Below, piece by piece: positions 6,060 through 13,888 of a stretch of 20,685 nucleotides of DNA. A program made the position numbers and the translations under genes. Under the pieces are notes generated by a model. That model searched no databases. It was not told where the DNA came from and saw only the letters and a program-made list of their open reading frames with translations. Each line of letters begins with the position of its first letter. The stretch's first letter is position 1. Source of the stretch: RGIG3009 sp045541305 (GTDB lineage Bacteria > Bacillota > Clostridia > Oscillospirales > Acutalibacteraceae); NCBI GenBank assembly GCA_045541305.1, contig JAZQIV010000063.1, positions 1 to 20,685 of the forward strand. The letters are read 5' to 3'.

Positions 6060-7214
6060 ATGGCAGACGTGAAAAAGAAGGCAGCGGATAAAGCAGCCGC
6101 GCCGAACGTGAATAAGCAAAAAGCATTGGAAGCGGCATTGTCGCAGATTGAAAAGGCATACGGAAAGGGCGCTGTCATGCGGCTCGGCGAAAACGCCAAC
6201 ATGAACGTGGAAGTGATTCCCACAGGATCGCTGACATTGGATTTGGCGCTCGGTGTGGGCGGCTTGCCGCGCGGCCGTATTGTGGAGATCTATGGGCCGG
6301 AGGCTTCCGGTAAAACCACGCTGGCGCTGCATGCGGTGGCGCAGGCGCAAATGCAGGGCGGTGAAGCGGCGTATATCGACGTGGAGCATGCCCTGGATCC
6401 GGTGTACGCCAAAGCGCTTGGCGTGGACGTGGATTCGCTTTTGGTTTCGCAGCCGGATACCGGTGAGCAGGCGCTGGAAATTGCCGAAGCGCTGATTCGT
6501 TCGGGCGCGATTGACATGGTGGTGATCGACTCGGTGGCGGCGCTGGTGCCGCGCCAGGAGATCGAGGGCGAAATGGGCGATGCGCATGTTGGTTTGCAGG
6601 CGCGCCTGATGTCGCAAGCGATGCGCAAGCTCGCAGCTGCGGTGGGCAAAGCGGGCTGCGTGGCGATCTTCATTAACCAGCTGCGCATGAAGGTTGGCGT
6701 GATGTACGGCAACCCCGAAGTCACGGCCGGCGGTAACGCGCTGAAATATTATGCCTCGGTGCGCTTGGACGTGCGCCGCACCGAAACACTGAAGGCGGGC
6801 GGCGAGCCGATTGGTTCGCACACCCGTGTGCGTGTGGTAAAAAACAAAGTGGCTCCCCCGTTCAAAGAGGCGGAGTTTGACGTGATGTACGGCAAAGGCA
6901 TTTCGCGCATGGGCGAATTGCTGGATCTCGCGATCAAGCTGGAGATCATTCAGAAATCCGGTTCGTGGTTCTCGTACAAAGAGGAGCGGTTGGGTCAAGG
7001 CCGCGATAACGTGAAGGATCTGCTGGTTGCCAATCCGAACTTAAGTGCCGAGATCGAGCAGAAGGTGATGGAGGCGATCCACAGCGGCGATGCCGAGGTT
7101 GCCGCCGAACCGGTGCCTGCAGCGCCGATGGTGGAGATCCCGATCCAGGCTGCCGCGCAATATACTGCCAACAGCGCGCGTTCCGCCATTGACATTTCGG
7201 TGGACGACGAATGA
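6060..7214 (+). CDS. recA: Recombinase RecA
   Basis: A 384-residue RecA: forms ATP-dependent filaments on single-stranded DNA, drives strand exchange and stimulates LexA self-cleavage. Walker A is GPEASGKTT, the Walker B strand is MVVIDSVAAL, and the L2 DNA-binding loop region is recognisable (INQLRMKVGVMYGNPE). The Ala/Pro-rich C-terminal tail, ending in the acidic SVDDE, makes it about 30 residues longer than E. coli RecA. The start at 6060 has GAGGAA upstream. recA overlaps recX by ATGA and heads a four-gene coupled unit recA-recX-rimO-pgsA. cinA, a common recA neighbour in Firmicutes, is absent here. Confidence 0.98.
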   Translation: MADVKKKAADKAAAPNVNKQKALEAALSQIEKAYGKGAVMRLGENANMNVEVIPTGSLTLDLALGVGGLPRGRIVEIYGPEASGKTTLALHAVAQAQMQGGEAAYIDVEHALDPVYAKALGVDVDSLLVSQPDTGEQALEIAEALIRSGAIDMVVIDSVAALVPRQEIEGEMGDAHVGLQARLMSQAMRKLAAAVGKAGCVAIFINQLRMKVGVMYGNPEVTAGGNALKYYASVRLDVRRTETLKAGGEPIGSHTRVRVVKNKVAPPFKEAEFDVMYGKGISRMGELLDLAIKLEIIQKSGSWFSYKEERLGQGRDNVKDLLVANPNLSAEIEQKVMEAIHSGDAEVAAEPVPAAPMVEIPIQAAAQYTANSARSAIDISVDDE

Positions 7215-7840
7215 TCGTCGTCGGAGTGCGCCCCGCCCGCCAAAGCCATATTACCGTGCGCATGGATACGGGCGAAGAGTTTACAATTGACAAAAAAACA
7301 TGGGAGGAATCCCCCTATCGGGTGGATTCCTCTTTGTCGGCTGAGCAGCTGGAAGCATTGCTCACCGAATCGGATCACCGCCGTGCGCAGAGCAGGGCGG
7401 TGTATTTGTTGTCCAAACGCGACCTTTCGCGCCGCGAGCTGGAGCAAAAGCTGTGCCGCGAAAAAGGACGGTACGTGGCGGAAAAGAAAGAGGTGGCACA
7501 GCAAACAGCCGCGTATATGGAGGAACTGGGCTACGTAAACGATGCGGCGTACGCCGCACGGCTTGCCGAGCGGTACAGCGCCGAGCGGTTATACCCCAAG
7601 CGGCGGATTTTGCAAAAGCTGCAGGAGAAAGGCATTGCCCGCGCGATCGCTGAGGAAGCGGTGGCGACGGTGGAAACGGAGGATGCCGATCTTGCACTTG
7701 AATTTTTACGGAGAAAGCGGTATACTGTTCCCAATGAACAACACGAAGCCGATCGCATTGCCGCTGCCTTGGCGCGGTATGGGTTCGGCGGGGAGGATAT
7801 CCGCCGCGCGATGCGCCGGTGGATGGAGGAGAACGCATGA
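7211..7840 (+). CDS. recX: Regulatory protein RecX
   Basis: A 209-residue RecX, which limits RecA filament growth. The typical segments are present: RAVYLLSKRDLSRRELEQKL (about 61-80), a segment around YMEELGYVNDAAYAARLAER, and the C-terminal RYGFGGEDIRRAMRR. Mostly helical repeats, rich in Arg and Glu. The start at 7211 overlaps the recA stop as ATGA and the end overlaps rimO in the same way, so translation of all three is probably coupled and RecX level tied to RecA. Confidence 0.93.
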   Translation: MIVVGVRPARQSHITVRMDTGEEFTIDKKTWEESPYRVDSSLSAEQLEALLTESDHRRAQSRAVYLLSKRDLSRRELEQKLCREKGRYVAEKKEVAQQTAAYMEELGYVNDAAYAARLAERYSAERLYPKRRILQKLQEKGIARAIAEEAVATVETEDADLALEFLRRKRYTVPNEQHEADRIAAALARYGFGGEDIRRAMRRWMEENA

Positions 7841-9156
7841 GTAAAGTGGGAATGGTATCGCTGGGGTGCCCGAAGAATCAGATGGATGCCGAAATGATGC
7901 TGGCTAAGCTGCGCGATGCGGGGTTTTCCCTGACATCGGAAAGCGGGCTTGCGGACGTGGTGATCGTCAACACCTGCGGGTTTATTGAGGATGCCAAGCA
8001 AGAAGCGATTGAAAATATTTTGGAATTTGCCCAGCTGAAAAAAGAGGGGCGTATTAAAAAGATCATTGTAACGGGCTGCCTGGCGCAGCGGTACAAGGAG
8101 GAATTGTGCCGTGAGCTGCCGGAGTGCGATGCGGTGCTGGGCCTTGGCGCGAACGACGAGATCGTATCGGTTGTGCGGGAGGTGCTGGCCGATCGGAAGG
8201 TGGAGCGATTCCCCGATTTGTCGTGCTGGAAGCTGGATGGCGATCGACTGCAGACCACGCCCGATTTCTTTGCCTACCTGCGGGTGGGTGACGGCTGCAA
8301 CAATTGCTGTACCTACTGTGCGATTCCGCACATTCGCGGGCGGCTGCGCAGCCGCGATATGGATGCGGTGGTGGCCGAGGCTGAAACGCTGGTGCAAAAC
8401 GGTGTGAAGGAACTGGTGCTGGTGGCGCAGGATACCACATTGTACGGTGCCGAGGCCGACGGTGTTTCCAAGCTGCCGCAGCTGCTTTCGCGCTTGTGCG
8501 AGATCGACGGGCTGCGCTGGATTCGGTTATTGTATTGCTACCCCGAGCACATCACCGAAGATTTGCTGGACGTGATGGCACGGGAAGAGAAGATCGTGAA
8601 ATACCTGGATGTTCCGATTCAGCATGCCAGTGGTTCGGTGCTTAAGGCGATGAACCGACCGGGCGATCGCGAGAGCTTGACAGCGCTGATCGCGCATATC
8701 CGCGAGCGTGTGCCGGGTGTGGTGCTGCGCACCACGGTGATGACGGGCTTCCCTGCCGAAACCGAGGCGGATTTTGAGGAGCTCTGTGAATTTATCAAAG
8801 ACGTAAGGTTTGAACGGTTGGGTTGCTTTGCGTACTCGGCGGAAGAGGGTACGGTGGCGGCCACCATGAAGCAGCTGCCGCAAAAGCTGCGGCAAAAACG
8901 CCGCGATATCGTGATGGAGCTGCAAACGCGTATTGCGGAAGACTACCAGGCGGCGCAGGTTGGCAAGACGGTGGAGGTGCTGGTGGAATCGTTTGACCGC
9001 TATGCGGAATGCTGGTTCGGGCGCACCTGTGCCGATGCGCCGGATATCGACGGAAAAGTGTTCTTTACGACAAAAGAGCGCGTGGCACCGGGTGATCTGG
9101 TGCAGGTGAAGATCACCGAATACATGGATTGGGATCTGGTGGGGGAACGAGTATGA
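7837..9156 (+). CDS. rimO: Ribosomal protein S12 methylthiotransferase
   Basis: A 439-residue radical SAM methylthiotransferase that adds a methylthio group to the conserved aspartate of ribosomal protein S12. The N-terminal UPF0004 domain has its auxiliary-cluster cysteines Cys11 (SLGCPKNQ), Cys47 (NTCGF) and Cys81 (TGCLAQ). The radical SAM motif is Cys154, Cys158, Cys161 (GDGCNNCCTYC). A TRAM domain forms the C-terminal 65-70 residues. SLGCPKN-MDAE near the start and the overall length favour RimO over the related tRNA enzyme MiaB. The start at 7837 has GGAGG seven bases upstream and overlaps recX by ATGA; the in-frame ATG at 7819 precedes the ribosome binding site. Confidence 0.95.
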   Translation: MSKVGMVSLGCPKNQMDAEMMLAKLRDAGFSLTSESGLADVVIVNTCGFIEDAKQEAIENILEFAQLKKEGRIKKIIVTGCLAQRYKEELCRELPECDAVLGLGANDEIVSVVREVLADRKVERFPDLSCWKLDGDRLQTTPDFFAYLRVGDGCNNCCTYCAIPHIRGRLRSRDMDAVVAEAETLVQNGVKELVLVAQDTTLYGAEADGVSKLPQLLSRLCEIDGLRWIRLLYCYPEHITEDLLDVMAREEKIVKYLDVPIQHASGSVLKAMNRPGDRESLTALIAHIRERVPGVVLRTTVMTGFPAETEADFEELCEFIKDVRFERLGCFAYSAEEGTVAATMKQLPQKLRQKRRDIVMELQTRIAEDYQAAQVGKTVEVLVESFDRYAECWFGRTCADAPDIDGKVFFTTKERVAPGDLVQVKITEYMDWDLVGERV

Positions 9157-9743
9157 ATTTACCGAATAAGCTGACGGTTTTGCGCATTGTGCTGGCACCG
9201 TTGTTTTTGTTGTTGGCCGTGTGGGATTTTCCGTTTCATTACGCGGCATCGCTGATGGTGTTTATCGCGGCGGCGCTGACGGATATGTTTGACGGCAAGA
9301 TCGCCCGCGCCAGAGGCTTGATTACCAATTTGGGTAAGTTTTTGGATCCGCTGGCGGATAAGATGCTGACAACGGCGGCGTTTTTGCTGTTTTTGGTGAC
9401 CGGTCAGATGGACGTGTGGGGCCTGATGCTGGTGCTCACCCGCGAATTTATGGTGACGTCGGTGCGGCTGCTTGCCGCGAAGGACGGCACGGTGATCGCC
9501 GCGAGTATTTGGGGCAAGACCAAAACGGTGGCGCAGTTTATTGCCATTATTTACACGCTGACGGCGCTGGAGTTTTCCACGTGGCAGCACACGCTGCTCG
9601 GTAGCTTTGCGTTGCCGGAGGCGGTGTTCTCGATTCCGCTTGTGATCGGCCGGATCTTTATTTGGATCTCGGTGGTGCTGACGGTGGCATCCGGCATGGA
9701 ATACGTGTGGGCGAACCGTCATTTTTTCAAAGGTGAAAAATAA
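9153..9743 (+). CDS. pgsA: CDP-diacylglycerol--glycerol-3-phosphate 3-phosphatidyltransferase
   Basis: A 196-residue membrane enzyme making phosphatidylglycerol phosphate, the committed step to phosphatidylglycerol and cardiolipin. The CDP-alcohol phosphotransferase signature is complete: Asp44-x2-Asp47-Gly48-x2-Ala51-Arg52-x8-Gly61-x3-Asp65-x3-Asp69. Hydrophobic segments fall at about 8-24, 30-42, 72-88, 115-130 and 155-185. The start at 9153 overlaps the rimO stop as ATGA and follows GGGGGAACGAGT. It is the last gene of the recA group; I see no strong terminator between it and the next promoter, which starts four bases after its stop. Confidence 0.95.
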   Translation: MNLPNKLTVLRIVLAPLFLLLAVWDFPFHYAASLMVFIAAALTDMFDGKIARARGLITNLGKFLDPLADKMLTTAAFLLFLVTGQMDVWGLMLVLTREFMVTSVRLLAAKDGTVIAASIWGKTKTVAQFIAIIYTLTALEFSTWQHTLLGSFALPEAVFSIPLVIGRIFIWISVVLTVASGMEYVWANRHFFKGEK

Positions 9744-9746
9744 GAG

Positions 9747-9774
9747 TAGACATTTTGAAATTTTCTGCTATACT
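9747..9774 (+). promoter_or_regulatory. Promoter of the cysE-cysS T-box leader
   Basis: TAGACA (9747-9752) and TATACT (9769-9774) with a 16-base spacer lie just upstream of the T-box leader. Transcription would begin about 9781. Confidence 0.65.
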
Positions 9775-9781
9775 AATGAGT

Positions 9782-10022
9782 GTAAAATGCGTTGAGCAGG
9801 AAAAGTAACCGACGAATTTGCGACAGAGAGAGGATGCCACCCGGCTGAAAGCATCCCCCACAACAGCGGCGGCGAACATGCACCTGTGAGCAGGCAGGGG
9901 GAACTTTGAGTATCCTTGTCCGGGTTATCCGCCGTTATCGGGAATTTGAGTGAAACACGAAGTGGAACCGTGCGGATTTGCACCTTCGTCGCCAAGGTTG
10001 GCGACGAAGGTGTTTTTGTTTT
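9782..10022 (+). promoter_or_regulatory. T-box riboswitch, cysteine-specific
   Basis: A tRNA-sensing leader upstream of cysE-cysS. Stem I base: CAGG (9797-9800) pairs with CCTG (9883-9886), framing a specifier loop with AGTA (9804-9807) on one side and GAACA-UGC-A on the other. The specifier UGC (9879-9881) is a cysteine codon. The T-box bulge UGGAACC (9963-9969) sits between CGAAG/CTTCG and GTGC/GCAC, the antiterminator helices (9958-9988). UGGA would pair with an acceptor end carrying discriminator U73, as in tRNA-Cys. The competing terminator has a perfect 13-bp stem (9981-9993 with 10000-10012) and then TTTTTG plus more T. Uncharged tRNA-Cys would favour readthrough. Boundaries of stems II and III were not resolved. 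Confidence 0.93.
9981..10022 (+). terminator. Conditional terminator of the T-box leader
   Basis: CACCTTCGTCGCC, a six-base loop and its exact complement, followed by a T tract. Its left arm also contains the CTTCG and GCAC segments used by the antiterminator, so the two folds exclude each other. Confidence 0.93.
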
Positions 10023-10042
10023 TCACTTGTGGGAGGAACAGT

Positions 10043-10681
10043 ATGTTTGAACGGTTAAAAGAAGATATTGCCGTTGTGCGGGAGAAGGATCCTGCCGCGC
10101 GATCGACGTTGGAAATTTTGATGCTGTATAACGGGCTGAAGGCGGTGCGCGCGCATCGGCGTGCCAACTGGTGGTACCGTCACGGCATGAAATTCATTGC
10201 GCGGGCGATTTCGCAGCACGCGCTGCACCGCACGGGGATTGAAATCCACCCGGCGGCAACCATCGGGCGACGGTTGTTTATTGACCACGGCACCGGTGTG
10301 GTGATCGGTGAAACGACGGTGATCGGTGACGATTGCACGTTGTACCAGGGGGTCACGCTGGGCGGTACGGGTAAGGACAAGGGTAAACGTCACCCCACGC
10401 TGGGCAACCACGTAATGGTGGGCGCAGGTGCGAAGGTGCTGGGACCCATTGAAATCAGTGATAACGTGCGCATTGCCGCAGGTGCGGTGGTGCTGCAGGA
10501 TATTCCGCCGGATTCCACGGCGGTGGGCGTGCCGGCACGCGTGGTGCGGCGGCACGGCGAAAAAGTGGTGGAATTGGATCAGGTGCACGTACCCGATCCG
10601 GTGGCACAAGAGATCCAGCGCCTGGAGGCGCGCATTGATGCGTTGATACAAAACGGAGGGAACGAACATGAAAATTTATAA
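10043..10681 (+). CDS. cysE: Serine O-acetyltransferase
   Basis: A 212-residue enzyme making O-acetylserine from serine and acetyl-CoA, the first step of cysteine synthesis. Helical N-terminal part (about 1-65), then a left-handed beta-helix of hexapeptide repeats (IHPAATIG, VVIGETTVIGDD, VLGPIEISDNVRIAAG). The catalytic histidine region is DHGTGVVIG (His82), and the active-site loop GGTGKDKGKRHPTLG carries His117. The start at 10043 follows GGGAGG; an in-frame ATG at 9950 lies inside the T-box leader and is rejected. It overlaps cysS by 14 bases and is controlled by the cysteine T-box. Confidence 0.95.
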   Translation: MFERLKEDIAVVREKDPAARSTLEILMLYNGLKAVRAHRRANWWYRHGMKFIARAISQHALHRTGIEIHPAATIGRRLFIDHGTGVVIGETTVIGDDCTLYQGVTLGGTGKDKGKRHPTLGNHVMVGAGAKVLGPIEISDNVRIAAGAVVLQDIPPDSTAVGVPARVVRRHGEKVVELDQVHVPDPVAQEIQRLEARIDALIQNGGNEHENL

Positions 10682-12062
10682 CACAATGGCACGGGAAAAG
10701 CAGGAGCTGCAGACCATCGAACCCGGTGTGGTACGGATCTATGCCTGCGGTCCGACCGTGTATAATTACATTCACATTGGCAACGCGCGCCCGCTGTGCG
10801 TGTTTGACGTGCTGCGCCGTTATTTGGAATGGCGCGGGTACACGGTGAAATTCGTACAGAACTTTACCGACATTGACGATAAGATCATCCGCCGCGCAAA
10901 CGAAGAGGGCGTGACGTACGATGTGATCGCCGAGCGGTATATCGACGAGTTCTGGACCGATGCGAAGGGGTTGGGCGTGCGTGAAGCGACCATCCACCCG
11001 CGCGCGACCGAGAATATCGGCGAGATCATTGACATTGTGCGCACCCTGGAGGAAAAAGGGTATGCGTACAAGGCGGAAAACGGCGACGTGTATTTCCGCA
11101 CCCGCAAGGACGAGGGCTACGGCAAACTGTCGCACCAGCCGATCGATGATCTGGAATCCGGTGCGCGTATCGGGATCGGTGAGGAAAAAGAGGATGCGCT
11201 GGATTTTGCGCTGTGGAAGGCGGCCAAGCCCGGCGAGCCGTTTTGGGAATCGCCGTGGAGCGACGGTCGTCCCGGCTGGCACATTGAGTGCTCCGCGATG
11301 GCGCGGCGGTATTTGGGTGAATCCATTGATATTCATTGCGGCGGCCAGGATTTGATTTTTCCGCATCACGAAAACGAGGTGGCACAGAGTGAGTGCTGCA
11401 ACGGGGTGCCGTTTGCACGGTATTGGATGCACAACGGGTATATTAACGTGGACAACAAGAAGATGTCCAAATCGCTCGGCAACTTCTTTACGGTGCGCGA
11501 CGTGGCGGAGAAGTTTGGCTATGAGCCGATTCGGTTTTTCCTGATTTCGTCTTCCTACCGCAGCCCGATCAACTACAACAACGAGAGCATTGAGCAGGCG
11601 AAAGCGGCGCTGGAGCGTTTGTACAACTGCTTGAACGGTTTGGAATTTGCGGCATCCAATGCGCCTGCAGGCGACGCGGCCGCCGACGTGAAAGTGTTCT
11701 GTGACAAGCGCCGGGAGCAATTTATTGCAGCGATGGACGATGATTTGAACACCGCCGACGGTATTTCCGCGGTGTTTGAGCTGGTGAAGGATTGCAACCG
11801 TGCGATCGCGCAGGGTCAGCCGACGGCAGGCAGCTGCGAAGTGATGCTGGGTTTGTTTAACGAGCTGACAGAGGTGCTGGGCTTGGTTTACAACCGTCAG
11901 ACGGGTGGCGACGATGCTGAGATCGAGGCGATGATCGAGCAGCGGCGGGAAGCTCGTGCGGCCAAAAACTGGGCGGAATCCGACCGTATTCGCGACGAGC
12001 TGAAGGCGATGGGCATTGTGGTGGAAGACACGCCGCAAGGCATGAAATGGCATCGCGCATGA
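10668..12062 (+). CDS. cysS: Cysteinyl-tRNA synthetase
   Basis: A 464-residue class I aminoacyl-tRNA synthetase charging tRNA-Cys. The zinc-binding Cys27 (YACGPTVYNY), the HIGH-like HIGN (36-39), the zinc/active-site segment HCGGQDLIFPHHENE and the KMSKS signature (265-269) are visible, followed by a helical anticodon-binding domain. Length is normal. The start at 10668 lies inside the end of cysE, with GGAGG upstream (aacGGAGGgaacgaac). Being in the T-box unit makes synthetase and cysteine supply respond together to uncharged tRNA-Cys. Confidence 0.97.
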   Translation: MKIYNTMAREKQELQTIEPGVVRIYACGPTVYNYIHIGNARPLCVFDVLRRYLEWRGYTVKFVQNFTDIDDKIIRRANEEGVTYDVIAERYIDEFWTDAKGLGVREATIHPRATENIGEIIDIVRTLEEKGYAYKAENGDVYFRTRKDEGYGKLSHQPIDDLESGARIGIGEEKEDALDFALWKAAKPGEPFWESPWSDGRPGWHIECSAMARRYLGESIDIHCGGQDLIFPHHENEVAQSECCNGVPFARYWMHNGYINVDNKKMSKSLGNFFTVRDVAEKFGYEPIRFFLISSSYRSPINYNNESIEQAKAALERLYNCLNGLEFAASNAPAGDAAADVKVFCDKRREQFIAAMDDDLNTADGISAVFELVKDCNRAIAQGQPTAGSCEVMLGLFNELTEVLGLVYNRQTGGDDAEIEAMIEQRREARAAKNWAESDRIRDELKAMGIVVEDTPQGMKWHRA

Positions 12063-12595
12063 GCCGGCGATGGCTGAAGGCGTTGTTGTATGCGGCGGCG
12101 ACGGTGATTTTTCTCATCGTATTGATCGCACATTACAACGGGCTGCATAAAATCGATCAAATTGATGTATCCTATTTTCAGACGCAACGATTTTTGATGA
12201 TCGCGGGAGCCGTGCTGTTGGGGATCGGGATTTCCGTTCGCCGTTTGTGTTTGGCGGATGCGTGGCTTTTATCCCTGGTTGGCAGCGGATTGTTGATCGC
12301 CTTTTTCGTGATGTTTGTGGCTTTTGGCGGGTTGTCCGGTCCGTTTGACGAGGTTGGATACGCCGCTGCCAACGCTCAGATGGTGATCCTGGATGCGGGG
12401 ATGCTGGCGTGCTGTGTACGGTGCGTGGTGTTGAGCATCGGCATCGGTGACACGACTCCGGCAAAACGGTGGACGGTGCGCGCGGTGTGTGCGGCGCTGC
12501 TGATCACAATCGTGTGTCTGTTGGTGACGGGATACGGTGTGCGATTTGCACGGTATGACGACGTGCTTGCAAGTGAGGCGTATTCCGAATTTTAG
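12059..12595 (+). CDS. Unknown multi-pass membrane protein of the cysE-cysS operon
   Basis: I do not recognise a family. The 178-residue product has about five hydrophobic segments (near 7-25, 45-60, 69-90, 108-127, 139-160), a basic start (MSRRWLK) that predicts the N-terminus inside, a GLSGPFDEVG loop (91-100) and five scattered cysteines in the second half (118-153). The start at 12059 makes an ATGA overlap with cysS, the arrangement used at other junctions in this window. An in-frame ATG at 12047 has a slightly better AGG-containing upstream stretch and remains possible. It is followed 11 bases later by the HMA-like gene. In many Firmicutes the gene after cysS encodes mini-ribonuclease III; this protein is not that. 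Confidence 0.75.
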   Translation: MSRRWLKALLYAAATVIFLIVLIAHYNGLHKIDQIDVSYFQTQRFLMIAGAVLLGIGISVRRLCLADAWLLSLVGSGLLIAFFVMFVAFGGLSGPFDEVGYAAANAQMVILDAGMLACCVRCVVLSIGIGDTTPAKRWTVRAVCAALLITIVCLLVTGYGVRFARYDDVLASEAYSEF

Positions 12596-12606
12596 GAGGA
12601 TGCGCT

Positions 12607-12825
12607 ATGTTTCCCAAAGCTGAAAGTATCACGATGCAGTTATCGGGTGTGCACGATGCCGCCACGCAAAAGGCAGCAGTGCAAACACTCAAACGGATTC
12701 ACGGTGTGCGCACGGTATCGGTGGATCGTCGCCGCGCGGTGGCGCAGGTGACGTTTGTGCCGGAACAGACCACCGTGCCGGTGCTGACCGAAGCGTTGGC
12801 AAAAGCCGGATTTCCGGTGATATGA
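12607..12825 (+). CDS. Small HMA-fold protein lacking the metal-binding cysteines
   Basis: A 72-residue protein with the ferredoxin-like pattern of heavy-metal-associated domains: ITMQLSGV strand, helix, KRIHGVRTVSVD, then AVAQVTFVPEQTTVPVLTEALAKAGFPVI. In metal-binding members the first loop reads GMxCxxC; here it is GVHDAAT, and the whole protein has no cysteine. It therefore probably does not bind copper in the usual way. AGGAGG stands upstream of the start. Last gene of the T-box unit, followed by a terminator. Role unknown. Confidence 0.82.
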   Translation: MFPKAESITMQLSGVHDAATQKAAVQTLKRIHGVRTVSVDRRRAVAQVTFVPEQTTVPVLTEALAKAGFPVI

Positions 12826-12830
12826 AACGA

Positions 12831-12861
12831 GGCGACAGGATTAAAATCCTGTCGCCTTTTT
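12831..12861 (+). terminator. Terminator of the cysE operon
   Basis: GGCGACAGGATT and its complement AATCCTGTCGCC with a very short A-rich loop, followed by TTTTT. It begins five bases after the HMA-like gene stops and lies between convergent genes; the opposite side has only a weak T stretch. Confidence 0.9.
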
Positions 12862-12876
12862 GTTGGGCGCTGTCCT

Positions 12877-13836
12877 CTACAGGCAGGACTTGCCTTCCTC
12901 GTAGCAATCGCGCAAGGTGTCGCAGGAGGCATGGAAGCGGTGGAGTTCCTCCTCGTTTAACTGCATTTGGTGGATCATGCGCACACCGTTGCGGTTGACA
13001 ACGCAGGGGACGCCCGCAAACACATCCTGTTCGCCGTATTCCCCCAGCAGGTTGGCGGAAACGGTGAGCACGCTGTTTTCGTCCCCGAAAATGGCTTTGG
13101 TGATGCGCACAAGCGACATACCGATGCCGTAGTACGTGGCGTTTTTGGCGCGGATGATCTGTTGGGCAGCATCGCGCACCTCGTGTTCGATGCGGGTGAG
13201 CTGATCGAACGTGCAGTACCCGTGCGGTGGGTCGGCGCAAATATCGGTGAGCGGGCGGGTGGCGATGGTGGCGCGGGACCATGGAACGAATTCGCTGTCG
13301 CCGTGTTCGCCGATGACGTAGGCGTGGACGTTGCGCGGGTCGACCTCCAACAGTTCGCCGAGTAAAAAACGCAGGCGGGCGGTATCCAGCACCGTGCCGC
13401 TGCCGATCACGCGGCGCGGGTTGAAGCCCGAGAGCGCGCAGGCGACACGAGTCATGACGTCGACGGGATTGGTTGCCACCAAAAACAGACCGTTGAAACC
13501 GGAGCGGATGACGGGTTCGATGATAGAGCGAAACACTTCGACGTTGCGACAGAGAAGATCGCGACGGGATTCGCCCGGCTTTTGGGCGACACCCGCGCAG
13601 ATGACCACCAAAGCGGCATCCTCGCAATCGCTGTAATTACCGGCGTAAATTTTGATGGCGGTGGGCGAAAAGGCGAGGCCGTGATTTAAGTCCATGGCTT
13701 CGCCGATGGCGCGTTCGCGGTTGTAGTCGATGAGCACCAGTTCATCGCAGGCGCCTTGATTGAGCAGCGCATAGGCATAGCTCATGCCGACCATGCCGGT
13801 GCCCACCAGCACGACCTTGCGGTTGATACGGAACAT
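12877..13836 (-). CDS. ldh: L-lactate dehydrogenase
   Basis: A 319-residue NAD-dependent enzyme reducing pyruvate to lactate and regenerating NAD in fermentation. The Rossmann motif is GTGMVG (12-17). The substrate-specificity loop AGVAQKPGESR has Gln85 where malate dehydrogenases have Arg. The catalytic His178 lies in GEHGDSEFVPWS and Asp151/Arg154 in DTAR. NPVDVMT (123-129) is also typical. The start at 13836 follows AGGAGG by nine bases, but that ribosome binding site lies in the 3' arm of a 14-bp hairpin. It is downstream of the araC-type gene and alr on the same strand, with no clear promoter of its own in the 52-base gap. Confidence 0.95.
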   Translation of the reverse strand: MFRINRKVVLVGTGMVGMSYAYALLNQGACDELVLIDYNRERAIGEAMDLNHGLAFSPTAIKIYAGNYSDCEDAALVVICAGVAQKPGESRRDLLCRNVEVFRSIIEPVIRSGFNGLFLVATNPVDVMTRVACALSGFNPRRVIGSGTVLDTARLRFLLGELLEVDPRNVHAYVIGEHGDSEFVPWSRATIATRPLTDICADPPHGYCTFDQLTRIEHEVRDAAQQIIRAKNATYYGIGMSLVRITKAIFGDENSVLTVSANLLGEYGEQDVFAGVPCVVNRNGVRMIHQMQLNEEELHRFHASCDTLRDCYEEGKSCL

Positions 13837-13841
13837 AAAGA

Positions 13842-13877
13842 GATCCCTCCTGCACGGTAGTATGTGCAGGAGGGATC
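13842..13877 (-). promoter_or_regulatory. Hairpin sequestering the ldh Shine-Dalgarno
   Basis: GATCCCTCCTGCAC and GTGCAGGAGGGATC form a perfect 14-bp stem with an 8-base loop, immediately before ldh. The 3' arm contains the only good ribosome binding site of ldh, and the stem ends five bases before ATG. The following TCTTTAT is only weakly terminator-like. It may act as a translational brake, a partial terminator of the alr-araC transcript, or both. Confidence 0.75.
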
Positions 13878-13888
13878 GGAAATATCCT

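Noticed and set aside
9950..10042. Upstream in-frame start for cysE at 9950
   Set aside because: These codons fall in the T-box antiterminator and terminator. The start at 10043 has GGGAGG and matches the family N-terminus.
10455..12053. Minus-strand open frame of 532 codons opposite cysE and cysS
   Set aside because: Mirror of cysS codon usage; it is rich in His, Arg and Val, has no domain and no ribosome binding site, and cysS is unambiguous.
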